From CBDAPI01 sp965248635 (lineage in GTDB: Bacteria > Acidobacteriota > UBA6911 > RPQK01 > CBDAPI01): a DNA stretch of 64,000 nucleotides. The notes under the pieces are model-generated. The model was not told where the DNA came from. It ran no database searches and saw only the letters and a program-made list of their open reading frames with translations. Made by a program: the position numbers and the translations under genes. Location of the stretch: NCBI GenBank assembly GCA_965248635.1, contig OZ252114.1, positions 3,968,001 through 4,032,000 on the forward strand. Direction: 5' to 3'. Shown here one piece after another: positions 1-8,820 of this stretch; positions within the stretch are counted from its first letter, which is position 1; the number at the start of each line of letters is the position of its first letter.

Positions 1-5
1 TTCCA

Positions 6-2063
6 GTGTTTGTCTGTGCTTTCGCAGAATCTTCTAAACGGGATTCCTCCCCACCTCAATACAAGGTGAAGATCATTTACACGCGGGTGCCGATGCGCGA
101 CGGGGTGGAGCTGGCAGTGAAAATCACGCGGCCGGACGCTGAAGGTCGATTCCCGGGGATCATGGAGTACAACCCTTACCGTCGCATCAAGAAGGCCTTG
201 TCCGATTATCGAGAGGAGTACCCCCCGGCCGTCCCTTACCTGGCCGAGCGCGGATATGTCATTGTGCAATTCGACGTACGTGGAACGGGCAACTCCGGCG
301 GATGGAGCAAGGACATTTACTCCGCAGATGAGAGGCGGGACGGGTACGACATGGTGGAGTGGATCGCCCGGCAGCCCTGGTGCAATGGCAACGTGGGGAT
401 GGTCGGCAAGTCTTATAGTGCCGTGGTGCAGTGGCAAGTAGCGGTGCAGGCGCCGCCCCATCTGAAAGCCATCATCGTACGCTCGGCCAATGACAATGTC
501 TATACGGAGTGGACCTATCCGGGGGGCGCTCTTCGCCCCTATATGTTCGATAGCTACTCGCCCCTCATGAACGCCTGGAACTTCTCCCCCCCGGACCCGG
601 ATTTGGCGGGAGAGAAGTGGAGCGAGATCTGGCAACAACGTCTGGAAAACAGCCAGCCCTGGGGCATCGGCTACATTTCCAATCCTCTGGATGGACCCTA
701 TTGGCAGGACCGGTCGCTGTCGACGAACTACAGCGCAGTCCAATGTCCAGTTTTCGTAATTGCCGGCTGGTCTGACTGCTATCCCACAGCACTGCTGCGT
801 GCCTTCTCAAACCTGAAGGTTCCCCACAAGCGGGCGCTGGTGGGACCCTGGGGCCACTGGTATGGTGAAGAAGGGCATGCCGTGCCGGGACCCAGGATTG
901 ATACCCGCCCCCTTTACCTGGAGTGGTTTGACCACTGGCTGAAAGGGATCGATAACGGGGTGATGGACGAGCCGCCGGTCACTTTTTTCGTCAAGCAGTA
1001 CAGCCCTCCTTCTGCGCGCATGCCCCTCGAAGAAAAAGGGTTCTGGCGATCGGAGCGAGAATGGCCCATCGCCCGGACCCGGTATACGCCCCTCTACTTT
1101 CACCCCCACGGGAAGATGAGCCGAGAGTCCTACGAGGCGTCCGCGGAGGAGCGAGACGAGTACCCATATAACCCAGCTGTGGGGATCACCTCCGGGATGC
1201 ACTGGGGGGGAGGCATCCTGCCCTGGGGAATGCCCATTGACCAGCGCCGGGACGAAGCCTATTCCGTGACTTATACAACGCCTCCGCTGGAAGACGATTT
1301 GGAGGTGACGGGGACACCCACGGCTGTCGTCTTCATCTCCTCCACAGCCGAGGTGGCCTACTTTCGGGTCAAGCTGATCGATGTGGCGCCGGATGGCACC
1401 TCTAAGCTGGTCCGGTATGGAGGTTTGAATGCCACCCATCGCGACTCCCACTTCGAGCCGGAGCCGCTTACCCCCGGGCAGGTGTACGAGCTGAAGGTTG
1501 ATCTGAAAGCGATGTCCTATATTTTCGGAACCGGCCACCAGATCCGTGTGGCGATTGCCAGCGCCGACATCCAGAATGCCTGGCCCACACCCGAGCCTGC
1601 CATCAATACGATCCATCGAGGCAGCCGCTATCCGTCACATATCATTTTGCCCGTGATCCCCGAGCAGAATACAGAGCTGCCCCAGCCCGATCTGGTGCAA
1701 TTACCCAAGGCCGAGCCGCAGGACTTGGCCACACCGAAGGAGTACTCGATCACCCACGACCTTGTGAATCAAAAGACAACCGTTCGCATCGCACCCGTGC
1801 ACGTGCGTGAAGCTGCTGACTTTGACCTGGAACAGCATTCCAGCTTCACCGTTTCCTCTGTCAATCCCGCGGAGGCGGCACTGAAGGCCTATTGCGCTTA
1901 TACACTGAAGCAGGCGGCTTCAGACATACGGATAGAGTCCAATGAACTGACCACCAGTAATGCGTCGACTTTTCGCCACCTGGTACAGTTGACGATAACG
2001 GTCGATGGGAAGCTTCACTTCAACAAGAGCTGGTCTCGTACGGTGCCCCGGCGATTGAACTGA
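6..2063 (+). CDS. CocE/NonD family (S15) serine hydrolase, probably 5'-truncated by the window edge
   Basis: Alpha/beta hydrolase of the CocE/X-Pro dipeptidyl-peptidase family, which cleaves esters or amides and is usually exported. The N-terminal block PMRDGVELAV (about residues 30-40), nucleophile elbow GKSY (Ser near residue 139), Asp in AGWSDCYP and His in GPWGHWYG form the triad; the C-terminal jelly-roll ends with SRYPSHIILPVIP. A further roughly 110-residue C-terminal extension follows, ending SWSRTVPRRLN, and a decayed copy of it lies at 50544-50744. The first in-frame start is a GTG at 6, and the residues after it (VFVCAFAES) look like the end of a signal peptide, so the true start is probably upstream of the window. 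Substrate cannot be read from sequence. Confidence 0.85.
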   Translation: MFVCAFAESSKRDSSPPQYKVKIIYTRVPMRDGVELAVKITRPDAEGRFPGIMEYNPYRRIKKALSDYREEYPPAVPYLAERGYVIVQFDVRGTGNSGGWSKDIYSADERRDGYDMVEWIARQPWCNGNVGMVGKSYSAVVQWQVAVQAPPHLKAIIVRSANDNVYTEWTYPGGALRPYMFDSYSPLMNAWNFSPPDPDLAGEKWSEIWQQRLENSQPWGIGYISNPLDGPYWQDRSLSTNYSAVQCPVFVIAGWSDCYPTALLRAFSNLKVPHKRALVGPWGHWYGEEGHAVPGPRIDTRPLYLEWFDHWLKGIDNGVMDEPPVTFFVKQYSPPSARMPLEEKGFWRSEREWPIARTRYTPLYFHPHGKMSRESYEASAEERDEYPYNPAVGITSGMHWGGGILPWGMPIDQRRDEAYSVTYTTPPLEDDLEVTGTPTAVVFISSTAEVAYFRVKLIDVAPDGTSKLVRYGGLNATHRDSHFEPEPLTPGQVYELKVDLKAMSYIFGTGHQIRVAIASADIQNAWPTPEPAINTIHRGSRYPSHIILPVIPEQNTELPQPDLVQLPKAEPQDLATPKEYSITHDLVNQKTTVRIAPVHVREAADFDLEQHSSFTVSSVNPAEAALKAYCAYTLKQAASDIRIESNELTTSNASTFRHLVQLTITVDGKLHFNKSWSRTVPRRLN

Positions 2064-2103
2064 GTACTAAAGGAAAGAAAACTAAGCAGGGAGGACGAAG
2101 GTT

Positions 2104-3351
2104 ATGACGTCGAGAAATCCGGAATTCGTATCGCGGTGGAGTCGCAGGGATTGTCTGAAGAGCCTTTCCCTGGCCGCCCTTACGGGAACCGCAGCGGCCC
2201 CTATAGTGTCCTGTGGAGCCGATCAACCCGGGACAGGAGCCCAACCCGGTACAGGGGAAAAACCGAGTCTTCCGGATTGGCTTGCTTACCCGGAAGACAA
2301 GTGGGTGAAGATCACACCTGAAGAGGCTGGTTTTGACGCCCCCAGGATGGATCGAATCTTCGCCGCCGCGGATATTCGGCCAGGCGGTTTTGGTGGAACT
2401 GATCCAGGCCAGGACGAATGGGGTGCCGTCCTCGCCCGGGGAGGTTATCTGGTCTACGCTTTCGGCGATCCTACCTACAAGTGTCAGTCAGCATCCATGG
2501 GCAAGTGTTTTACGCGTGCCGTTCTAGGCCTTGCTGTCGATGAAGGTCTGATCGATCCGGATGATCTCATCTCCAAAACCTGGACCGGGAAAGGGGAGCT
2601 CTCCCACCCCCACAAATACCTGGATGAGGGCCATCACGCGACGCTCACCTGGCGAATGTTACTGCAACACCGGGGGGGATTTATCCTGGAAAGCGGCTAC
2701 CACTGGAGAAACAAGCCCGGAGAGCGGGATCCCGAGGTTGCCGCGCCCTGGATTCACGGTGAGATTCCCGAGTGGGTCCGCTGGACCGGGGATCCGATTT
2801 ACGACAACTACGCCCATCGGGAACCGGGAACTCTCACCCGCTATGCCAGCGGAGGCTATGTCCGTCTTGGGCAGGCATTGACGGCTGCCTGGAATCAAGA
2901 CATCAAGCAGGTCCTTGATGAACGGTTGTTCAGTCACATGGGGATCCCCCCGGATCGATGGGAGTGGACACCTACAAAGGTGCTTCAGGATACGCTGGAT
3001 TTTTATCCGGCCATTCCCCACTACGGCGCCTACGTAGACCCACCGTATGAGATCAACGGGCATGTGGTGCGAGGCGGTCCGGGCTGGATTCTGATGGGCC
3101 CGGAAGATCTGGCTCGCTTCGGTCTGTTGATCGCAACCCGGGGCATCTGGAAAGGCCGGCGGCTCATCAGTTCACAGTGGCTGCAGGGACATGCCGGACT
3201 GGATATTCACGTCGTCGCCGGCGATGCGAGGACCTATGTCTCCCTGGGCAAGGCCAACACGAAGAATTTCCCGTTTGGGACGGAAGTTGTCGTCAGCGGC
3301 TATTTCCCCTTTCCCAAAGATCTGATCCTGGGGCCGGTCAAGAAGGCCTGA
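2104..3351 (+). CDS. Tat-exported serine hydrolase, beta-lactamase class C / esterase fold
   Basis: 415 aa. The N-terminus carries a twin-arginine signal (SRRDCLKSL, residues 11-19) followed by a hydrophobic stretch and a Cys, so export and possibly lipid anchoring are likely. The SMGK tetrad near residue 131 is the SxxK nucleophile motif of class C beta-lactamase-like serine hydrolases (family PF00144), and the segment DLARFGLLIATRGIWKGRRL is typical of the family's C-terminal half. It lies 40 bp after the CocE hydrolase with an AGGACG-like ribosome site. The reading frame closes normally just before the IS110 element, and the C-terminus keeps family-like residues, so the gene looks intact. 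Substrate unknown; these enzymes range from peptidases to carboxylesterases. Confidence 0.8.
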   Translation: MTSRNPEFVSRWSRRDCLKSLSLAALTGTAAAPIVSCGADQPGTGAQPGTGEKPSLPDWLAYPEDKWVKITPEEAGFDAPRMDRIFAAADIRPGGFGGTDPGQDEWGAVLARGGYLVYAFGDPTYKCQSASMGKCFTRAVLGLAVDEGLIDPDDLISKTWTGKGELSHPHKYLDEGHHATLTWRMLLQHRGGFILESGYHWRNKPGERDPEVAAPWIHGEIPEWVRWTGDPIYDNYAHREPGTLTRYASGGYVRLGQALTAAWNQDIKQVLDERLFSHMGIPPDRWEWTPTKVLQDTLDFYPAIPHYGAYVDPPYEINGHVVRGGPGWILMGPEDLARFGLLIATRGIWKGRRLISSQWLQGHAGLDIHVVAGDARTYVSLGKANTKNFPFGTEVVVSGYFPFPKDLILGPVKKA

Positions 3352-3368
3352 CCGAAAAAGGGGACAAA

Positions 3369-3380
3369 GTAGACTGTTTG
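3369..3380 (+). repeat. 12-bp direct repeat, left copy
   Basis: GTAGACTGTTTG upstream of the transposase, identical to 4613-4624. It may mark the element end, or be the terminal sequence read by a bridge-RNA loop. Confidence 0.6.
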
Positions 3381-3414
3381 AATGCATAAGTGACGAGAGT
3401 TGACAGAGTAGAGA

Positions 3415-3478
3415 TGGAGAATCCTCCCATAACCAAAAACAAGCGAGCACGAGCTCGGCAAGCAAGGAGGATTCTCCA
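3415..3478 (+). promoter_or_regulatory. 13-bp inverted repeat that sequesters the transposase ribosome binding site
   Basis: TGGAGAATCCTCC at 3415-3427 is the exact reverse complement of GGAGGATTCTCCA at 3466-3478, and the transposase ATG follows at 3479. The right arm contains the GGAGG Shine-Dalgarno sequence. In mRNA the two arms would pair over a 38-nt loop and hide the ribosome site. This suggests translational repression of the transposase, released by opening the hairpin, for example when the leader is only partly transcribed. Confidence 0.6.
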
Positions 3479-4495
3479 ATGGCAGAAACATACTACGTGG
3501 GTCTGGACATCCACAAGAAGGTGGTGAGCTACTGTGTCAAGCGGGCCTGTGGCGAGGTGGTTGATGAGGGAGTGATCGCAGCCCGTCGTAAGGATCTTGT
3601 CAGATGGGCGGAACAGCTGGAGGGAAGGTGGATTGGAGCGATGGAGGCGACCCTGTTCACGGGATGGATCTACGACACTCTGAAGCCTTTTGCTGAAGAG
3701 CTGAAGGTGGCCCATCCGGCCATGCTCAAAGCCATCGCGGTGGGGAAGAACAAGAGCGATCGACTGGACGCGCGCAAGATCGCCGATTTGACCCGCTGCA
3801 ATCTTCTGGTGGAGTCCTATATGCCCCCGCCCGAGATGCGGCAACTCAGAACAGTGCTGCGCTACCGCAACCTGGTGGTGGGCCAGGCGGTACAGATCAA
3901 AAACCGAATCGCCGGACTGCTGATGGAAACGGGAACGGCCTACAACAGCAAGAAGTTGCACGGCCAGAGGTACTTTCGAGAGCTGATGAGCGAACTGGAG
4001 GGGGTCCCCGACTCGGTAGTGCAGCTGTTGAGGCTGAGCCGCAACGGTCTGGAGAGCCTGCTGCAGCTCGAGCGTCAACTGATCCGAGGCCTGTTGGGGC
4101 AACCGCTGCTGGTCCAGCGGGTCGAGTTGTTGAGAACGATCCCGGGTGTGGGGATCATCACGGGACTGACCTGGGCCCTGGAGATCGGAGAGGTGAGTCG
4201 AATTCCCTCCATCGGGCAGGGGATCAGCTACTGTGGGCTGTGCCAAGGCCTGAATGAATCGGCCGGCAAAGCCCAGCGAGGGCCGATTTCAAAGCAGCGC
4301 AACAAGCACCTGCAGCGCACCTTGATTGAAGCAGCTAAACTGGCTCCTCGATTTCACCCCGGACTGGCTGCCGTCTACCACAAGGCCCTCGAGCAGGGTC
4401 ATGCCAATCGAGCCACTATCCAGGTGGCACGCAAACTGGTGGCCTATCTGCTGGCCGTGGATCGCTCGGGCAGGCCCTTCCAGCTACGGGTCTGA
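3479..4495 (+). CDS. IS110-family transposase (RuvC-like DEDD plus Tnp_20 domain)
   Basis: 338 aa. The N-terminal RuvC-like domain has Asp10 in VGLDIHKK, Glu56 in GAMEAT, and Asp94/Asp97 in NKSDRLDARK, the DEDD signature of IS110 recombinases. A central coiled region (about 125-210) precedes the C-terminal Tnp_20 domain, which starts with the hairpin IPGVGIITG (221-229) and includes the conserved Ser-containing segment around 259-272. All key residues are present, so the enzyme may be active. IS110 enzymes insert by RNA-guided (bridge RNA) recombination without classical terminal repeats. The start at 3479 has GGAGG 9 nt upstream. Confidence 0.93.
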   Translation: MAETYYVGLDIHKKVVSYCVKRACGEVVDEGVIAARRKDLVRWAEQLEGRWIGAMEATLFTGWIYDTLKPFAEELKVAHPAMLKAIAVGKNKSDRLDARKIADLTRCNLLVESYMPPPEMRQLRTVLRYRNLVVGQAVQIKNRIAGLLMETGTAYNSKKLHGQRYFRELMSELEGVPDSVVQLLRLSRNGLESLLQLERQLIRGLLGQPLLVQRVELLRTIPGVGIITGLTWALEIGEVSRIPSIGQGISYCGLCQGLNESAGKAQRGPISKQRNKHLQRTLIEAAKLAPRFHPGLAAVYHKALEQGHANRATIQVARKLVAYLLAVDRSGRPFQLRV

Positions 4496-4888
4496 AGAGC
4501 TGGGGACGCAAGTTCGTGGAAGGTTTTGAAGATTTTTGGCTAATCGAGACTCCCGCCGGTCCTCCCTTAAAGGGACTGTGTGACGGCCGCAGACAACGGC
4601 TCCGATACACCCGTAGACTGTTTGGAGGCCGGCGGGTTAACCCAAACTCAATCTTCTGTGACGGCCCTTCGAGGCCCGATACAGCTCATGGATGTCTGGT
4701 CATGCTTGCCATTGACCCCCACGATTGAAAGTCTCGAGGCACTTTCTTCATACTCAACGGTGCTCTCCACAGCACCGAGGGGGGATCCTTGTCTCACTTG
4801 ACAATTACTTATCATGGATGTCCCTTTTTTTCATGCTTACAGACCGTTACCATGGCCCCGACGGACTCTATCTGAAAGGCTGGTAGTG
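4496..4888 (+). other. Intergenic region after the transposase; candidate bridge-RNA segment 4552-4636
   Basis: No gene was recognised here. CCCGCCGG (4552-4559) can pair with CCGGCGGG (4629-4636), enclosing a small hairpin formed by TCCCTTAAAGGGA and the right 12-mer repeat (4613-4624). TGTGACGGCC occurs twice (4579-4588, 4657-4666). A 7-bp stem CGGTGCT/AGCACCG with a 6-nt loop lies at 4758-4777. Structured non-coding sequence beside an IS110 transposase is where bridge RNAs are encoded (downstream in IS1111-type elements). This is inference; no covariance search was run. Confidence 0.35.
4613..4624 (+). repeat. 12-bp direct repeat, right copy
   Basis: GTAGACTGTTTG, identical to 3369-3380 and 118 nt after the transposase stop. 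It lies inside the possible 8-bp stem of the downstream structured region. Confidence 0.6.
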
Positions 4889-7800
4889 ATGAAAAGGCGA
4901 AAATTTCTTCAGATCGCCTCCGGGGCAGCAGCATGCAGCGTGGCGCGGTTCACGCAAACCCGTGCCCAGATGACCGGTTTTCAGGGTCGCTCCTCGCTGT
5001 CGCTCAACGGGACCTGGGATTTCCAGATGGACCCCAAAAATGAAGGCCTAACCGTGATGCCCGGGGCTGAACTGGGCAAATGGTTCACGGCCGACGCTGC
5101 TTACTCCCACCGGATCGAGGTGCCGGGCTGCTGGCAGGCGCAGGGCTTCGGTCCCCCTAATCGTCATCTGCGCCACGACTACCAGGGCAAGGCCTGGTAC
5201 CGGCGAATCGCAAGAATTCCTGCCGACTGGACGGGAAAGCGAGTCTGGCTTCACATTGGCGGTGCCAGCAATTATGCCGACGTATTCGTGAATCACCGCT
5301 GGGTGGGCGCGGTGGAGGGCTTTCTGACGCCCTACGAGTTTGACATCACAGAGGACATTCGGCCGGGGGCCGAAAACGTCATCGTCTGCCGAGTCGACAG
5401 CGGCGGCCCGGCTCCCATCGGCTTGTTCAATTTCATGGGTCGCTGGGGCGGGCTCTATCGGGAAGTTTTCCTGGAGGAGAGATCCGATCCGGTGATTGAC
5501 GACCTGTTTGTCCAGCCCGACGTCAAGAACCGCCGGGCCCGCACTCAGGTGGTCCTGAAACGAAGCACGGCCGGTCCGGCCTGGAAGGGGGAGCTTCTGG
5601 TCAAAATCCAGCCGGAAAAGGGAGGTCCGTCTGCGCAAGGGCGAGAGCTGATTGGATTCTCGAAAGGGTCACTGGAAAGTGAGACCGCCCTGGTAGACGT
5701 GACTATTCCCGAGATGAGAACCTGGTCTCCTGAAGATCCGTTTCTCTACAAGGTAGAGGTGACGCTGCTCGAAGAGGAGCAGCCCATCGATCGGGTTGGG
5801 GACCGATTTGGGATGCGCCAGCTGGAAGTCGGTTCCGGCGGCGTACTGCTTCTCAACCAGAGACCTTACTTCGTGCGCGGCGTCGGGGATTGCAATGTCG
5901 AGCCTCTCACCGGGATCCTGGCTGCTGATAAACAGGTCTACATCGAGCGCTGGAGCATGGCCAAGCGCTACGGCTTCAATGGGGCCCGTTTTCTGGGCCA
6001 CACACCGGCCAGGGAAGTGTTCGAGGCAGCCGACGAAGTTGGCTTTCTCATTCAGTGCGAAGGCGAGGTCTACGGACCGGGGAAAGGTCTGAGCGGCTGG
6101 CCAACCCTCACTGCGTCACTGAGTCCCGCTGCAACCTCCTTTCAATACCTGCCTTCTCATGTCGTTCCCTTGCTCAAAAAACAGGTCACTCGCATCGCCA
6201 AGGCCTATCGCAATCACCCTTCTTGGTATGCCTGGGGTTCGGGAAATGAATTTTTCGAAGCCCTGGGCGACACGCCCAATCCGATCTGGATGGACTATAT
6301 CCAATATGCCAACGACACCTTCCGAAAACTCGATCCCACCCGTTTCTTTGTATCTTCGGCCGGCGCCGCCGTCTTGCCCACCGATGACATCCTCACGGCC
6401 AACTTCGACAGCCGCCACCTGGTCCCGCCGGAGGATCCGAAATATCCCGACCGTCCGCTGATCTGGCACGAGTTCCCCAACACCTACGCCGGTCCCCTTC
6501 CCGACCTGACCATCGCAGACAAATGGACAGGGGTGTACCAGGATTACGGGAATATCTCGCATTACCGACACCAGGTTCGGGAGCTGGAGCTGGCCGAGCG
6601 CTATGCGGAGGATCGTCAGCGTTCCATTGATCTCTTTTATCTCTACCTCAAGAGCGAGTTCGAGAATGCGCGGCACTCGAAAAGCCTGGATGGATACGAC
6701 TTCTGGTCGTTCACCGATTACCCGGGAGACGTTGAAGGCGATGGGGTTTGGTGGGGCATGTTCAGCTCGGTGTATGAGGCGGAGAAATTTCCGGATCCGA
6801 AGTCCATTACCAAGTTCAACCGGGAGACGGTTCTTGTGATCGGTACGCCCGTGGAGCGCCGGGTTTATGTTCGCAACAAATCTCATCCCGGTTTTGAGCA
6901 AGTACTGGATGAGCGCATCCTGGGGGAGAACGAAACCAGGACGATTCCATTGCACATTTCCCATTATGGTAGCCAACCCATCCGAGACGGGAAGATCGTG
7001 TGGGGGGTGAGAGCTGAGGGTCAAGTCCTGCAGCAGGACGTGATCGAAGGACTGAACGTTGAAGTGGGAGAAGTCAAACAAATCGGCACTCTCCAGTTGG
7101 GGCCCTATCGTCCCTCCCCGGCCCGGCGGCTCCAGTTGAGCGTTCGGTTGGAGTCGGAGGCATGCCGGCAGGAGAATGACTGGGACTTATGGGCCTTTCC
7201 CGACCAGGAACTGGATCTGGAAGGGAGCCGGATACGTTCTCTCATCCCCGAACCGGCCAGAGACGACACGCCCTCGGAAAGTCTCTCACTGGAGCAGGCG
7301 AGTGTGGTGCTGACGGATCGGATGACGGACAGGATCGCGGAATATGCCGGAAACGGGGGCTCGGTCCTGCTCATTGCAGAGCAGGGAGTTCTGACCCGAA
7401 CCAAAGACCTGCCCTTCTGGCCTCCTATGCTCCGGACTTCGGGTACCTTCGTTGAAGAACACCCCGCGCTGGCCGGCTTTCCGCACGATGGCTTTTGCAG
7501 TTTTCAGTTCTACCGTCTGTTCGGGGGCCTGGTTGAGGCTGCCGATACGACGGCCGCGGGGACAGTCGAGCGAGAGAAACTGGTACCCATCGTCTGGGGT
7601 CTCACTACCAATCCTTTTACCCAGTCCGAGATCGACCCGTTATCGAATGTGGAGTATTTCACAGCCCAAAATCGTTGGAAGTTATATCGTCACGGGATTG
7701 TTTGTGAGGGTCGGATTGGGAAAGGCAAGCTGCTTCTGTGCACGCTGAAAGTGCTGGGCGGTGTTCAAAAGGGATATCCTGAGGCAAAGTCCTTATTGAA

Positions 7801-7897
7801 GTCCCTGTTGAAGTACGCCCTGTCAGCCGAGTTTTCCCCCGAATCATCTCCAATGACACAAGAAGACCTCAGACAAGTGTTCGTCTGGCACGCGTAA
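4889..7897 (+). CDS. Exported glycoside hydrolase family 2 protein (beta-galactosidase/glucuronidase-like)
   Basis: About 1002 aa from the ATG at 4889. That start is preferred over the upstream in-frame ATG at 4814 because it begins a Tat-like signal (MKRRKFLQIASGAAAC) and has AAAGG upstream. The N-terminal GH2 sugar-binding jelly roll (SLNGTWDFQMDP, then VPGCWQAQGFG) is followed by an Ig-like domain and a TIM barrel. Within the barrel, Glu454 in SGNEFF is the expected acid/base and Glu528 in IWHEFPN the expected nucleophile. A C-terminal region of about 300 aa resembles a ligand-binding or glutaminase-like fold. Members hydrolyse beta-linked sugars from glycans outside the cytoplasm. It stands alone downstream of the IS110 element. 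Confidence 0.85.
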   Translation: MKRRKFLQIASGAAACSVARFTQTRAQMTGFQGRSSLSLNGTWDFQMDPKNEGLTVMPGAELGKWFTADAAYSHRIEVPGCWQAQGFGPPNRHLRHDYQGKAWYRRIARIPADWTGKRVWLHIGGASNYADVFVNHRWVGAVEGFLTPYEFDITEDIRPGAENVIVCRVDSGGPAPIGLFNFMGRWGGLYREVFLEERSDPVIDDLFVQPDVKNRRARTQVVLKRSTAGPAWKGELLVKIQPEKGGPSAQGRELIGFSKGSLESETALVDVTIPEMRTWSPEDPFLYKVEVTLLEEEQPIDRVGDRFGMRQLEVGSGGVLLLNQRPYFVRGVGDCNVEPLTGILAADKQVYIERWSMAKRYGFNGARFLGHTPAREVFEAADEVGFLIQCEGEVYGPGKGLSGWPTLTASLSPAATSFQYLPSHVVPLLKKQVTRIAKAYRNHPSWYAWGSGNEFFEALGDTPNPIWMDYIQYANDTFRKLDPTRFFVSSAGAAVLPTDDILTANFDSRHLVPPEDPKYPDRPLIWHEFPNTYAGPLPDLTIADKWTGVYQDYGNISHYRHQVRELELAERYAEDRQRSIDLFYLYLKSEFENARHSKSLDGYDFWSFTDYPGDVEGDGVWWGMFSSVYEAEKFPDPKSITKFNRETVLVIGTPVERRVYVRNKSHPGFEQVLDERILGENETRTIPLHISHYGSQPIRDGKIVWGVRAEGQVLQQDVIEGLNVEVGEVKQIGTLQLGPYRPSPARRLQLSVRLESEACRQENDWDLWAFPDQELDLEGSRIRSLIPEPARDDTPSESLSLEQASVVLTDRMTDRIAEYAGNGGSVLLIAEQGVLTRTKDLPFWPPMLRTSGTFVEEHPALAGFPHDGFCSFQFYRLFGGLVEAADTTAAGTVEREKLVPIVWGLTTNPFTQSEIDPLSNVEYFTAQNRWKLYRHGIVCEGRIGKGKLLLCTLKVLGGVQKGYPEAKSLLKSLLKYALSAEFSPESSPMTQEDLRQVFVWHA

Positions 7898-7995
7898 GTT
7901 AGTTCGTCCATCCGATCTCGCATCGTCTCTTGTCTGCGCTAAGCACCCAACGGCTAGCGAAGAACCCTGGGCCGAGTTTGCTCACAACGCCTTGA

Positions 7996-8024
7996 TTGCC
8001 TGGCCCAGAGCGCTCCGCTATAAT
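7996..8024 (+). promoter_or_regulatory. Sigma-70-like promoter upstream of a pseudogene
   Basis: TTGCCT (7996-8001) and a perfect TATAAT (8019-8024) are separated by 17 nt, 40 nt before the GTG start of the DUF1549/PSCyt1 remnant at 8064. It is the clearest sigma-70-like match I noticed, and it now faces broken genes. Confidence 0.5.
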
Positions 8025-8063
8025 TTGGCCCGGTTTTAAGTAAGATCAGGAAAGGTTCTCCCA

Positions 8064-8644
8064 GTGTTTCGCCGATTCTGCTTCCTGGCCATGCTTGTCG
8101 CGGCTTGGGGACAAGGCCAGAGTTCTCAACATCTCACTCCTCCTGCAGATACCATTGTCGATTTTGCTCGAGATATCGATTTCGCAATCCAATCGATGCC
8201 TTTGTTCTGCAAGAACTGGAAGCGCGTGGCTGGAAGCCATCTCCCCCGGCAGAGCCTCACTCCCTCTTGCGCCGCATGTACCTCGATCTCATTGGTTTGC
8301 CTCCCACCTTGGAGGAGCGGGATACTCTCTTAAGGGATCCGTCCCCTAAGAACTTCGATCGGCTTGTGTCAGACCTGCTGGCACGTTCAGGGTACGGAGA
8401 ACGCTGGGGCCGTCACTGGCTGGATCTGGTTCGGTACGCAGAGAGTAACGGCGGGGTCAAGTCCCAGAGGCGGTTCTCCACCTCCATGCTGGCGGGGCTG
8501 AAGGCCATCACGCAGCTGCCGGGTCTGAGGAGAAGGATCCTCATCTACCGCGGTCAGCGCCGGTTGAGAACCTCGGAGGGCATCGACATCTGGCCCCTGG
8601 AGATCTTTCTCGATGCTCTCGAAACCGATCGGCTATGGCCATAA
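8064..8644 (+). pseudogene. Chimeric remnant: DUF1549/PSCyt1 protein fused to an ATPase (DUF4143-type) C-terminus
   Basis: Three pieces are stitched together. From GTG 8064, one frame encodes a signal peptide and VDFARDI, the opening of the planctomycete-type cytochrome domain (PSCyt1). A frame change and large deletion follow. A second frame (from about 8175) reads IDAFVLQELEARGWKPSPP through GERWGRHWLDLVRYAESNG, the DUF1549 core. At about 8451 this passes without a stop into TSMLAGLKAITQLPGLRRR and EGIDIWPLEIFLDALETDRLWP, which looks like the tail of an AAA+ ATPase with a DUF4143-like C-terminus. Neither parent protein is complete, so this is a deletion/fusion scar despite the good promoter upstream. 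Confidence 0.65.
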
Positions 8645-8772
8645 CCATGCAACCATTCTGGGCACTGTTCTTTAAAGTCAATTTTCTAGCCTCTGCGTTG
8701 CTGCTGCTGAGTCTCTTGGGGAGCTGTAGCCAATCGGGTAACGAAGGTACGGAAACCGAAGGCAAGACTTAA
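8635..8772 (+). CDS. Small lipoprotein-like ORF (45 aa)
   Basis: ATG at 8635 (or 8647) opens a 45-residue (41-residue) peptide with a hydrophobic helix (LASALLLLSLLGSC) ending in a lipobox-like L-G-S-C, then a short polar tail SQSGNEGTETEGKT. It overlaps the end of the chimeric pseudogene by 10 nt. It may be a real micro-lipoprotein or the surviving signal peptide of a deleted lipoprotein gene; the debris context favours the latter. Confidence 0.35.
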   Translation: MAITMQPFWALFFKVNFLASALLLLSLLGSCSQSGNEGTETEGKT

Positions 8773-8820
8773 GGACCCGCCGTAGATTGGGCAGCCGCGT
8801 GCCGGTTGTTACACCGGAGT

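Larger units (their letters stand above)
3369..4624 (+). mobile_element. IS110-family insertion sequence (approximate ends)
   Basis: The element is defined by the IS110-type transposase at 3479-4495. An identical 12-mer GTAGACTGTTTG occurs on each side, at 3369-3380 and 4613-4624, and is used here as the provisional boundary. No terminal inverted repeats are obvious, which agrees with the family. The size of about 1.26 kb suits IS110 elements. True ends may lie outside the 12-mers, as far as about 4800 on the right. Confidence 0.6.

Noticed and set aside
3300..3351. Possible truncation of the serine hydrolase by the IS110 element
   Set aside because: The frame closes with a normal stop before the element and the C-terminal residues look family-like, so no truncation is evident.
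3338..4246. Minus-strand ORF opposite the IS110 transposase
   Set aside because: The transposase frame has all catalytic residues; the antisense frame has none.
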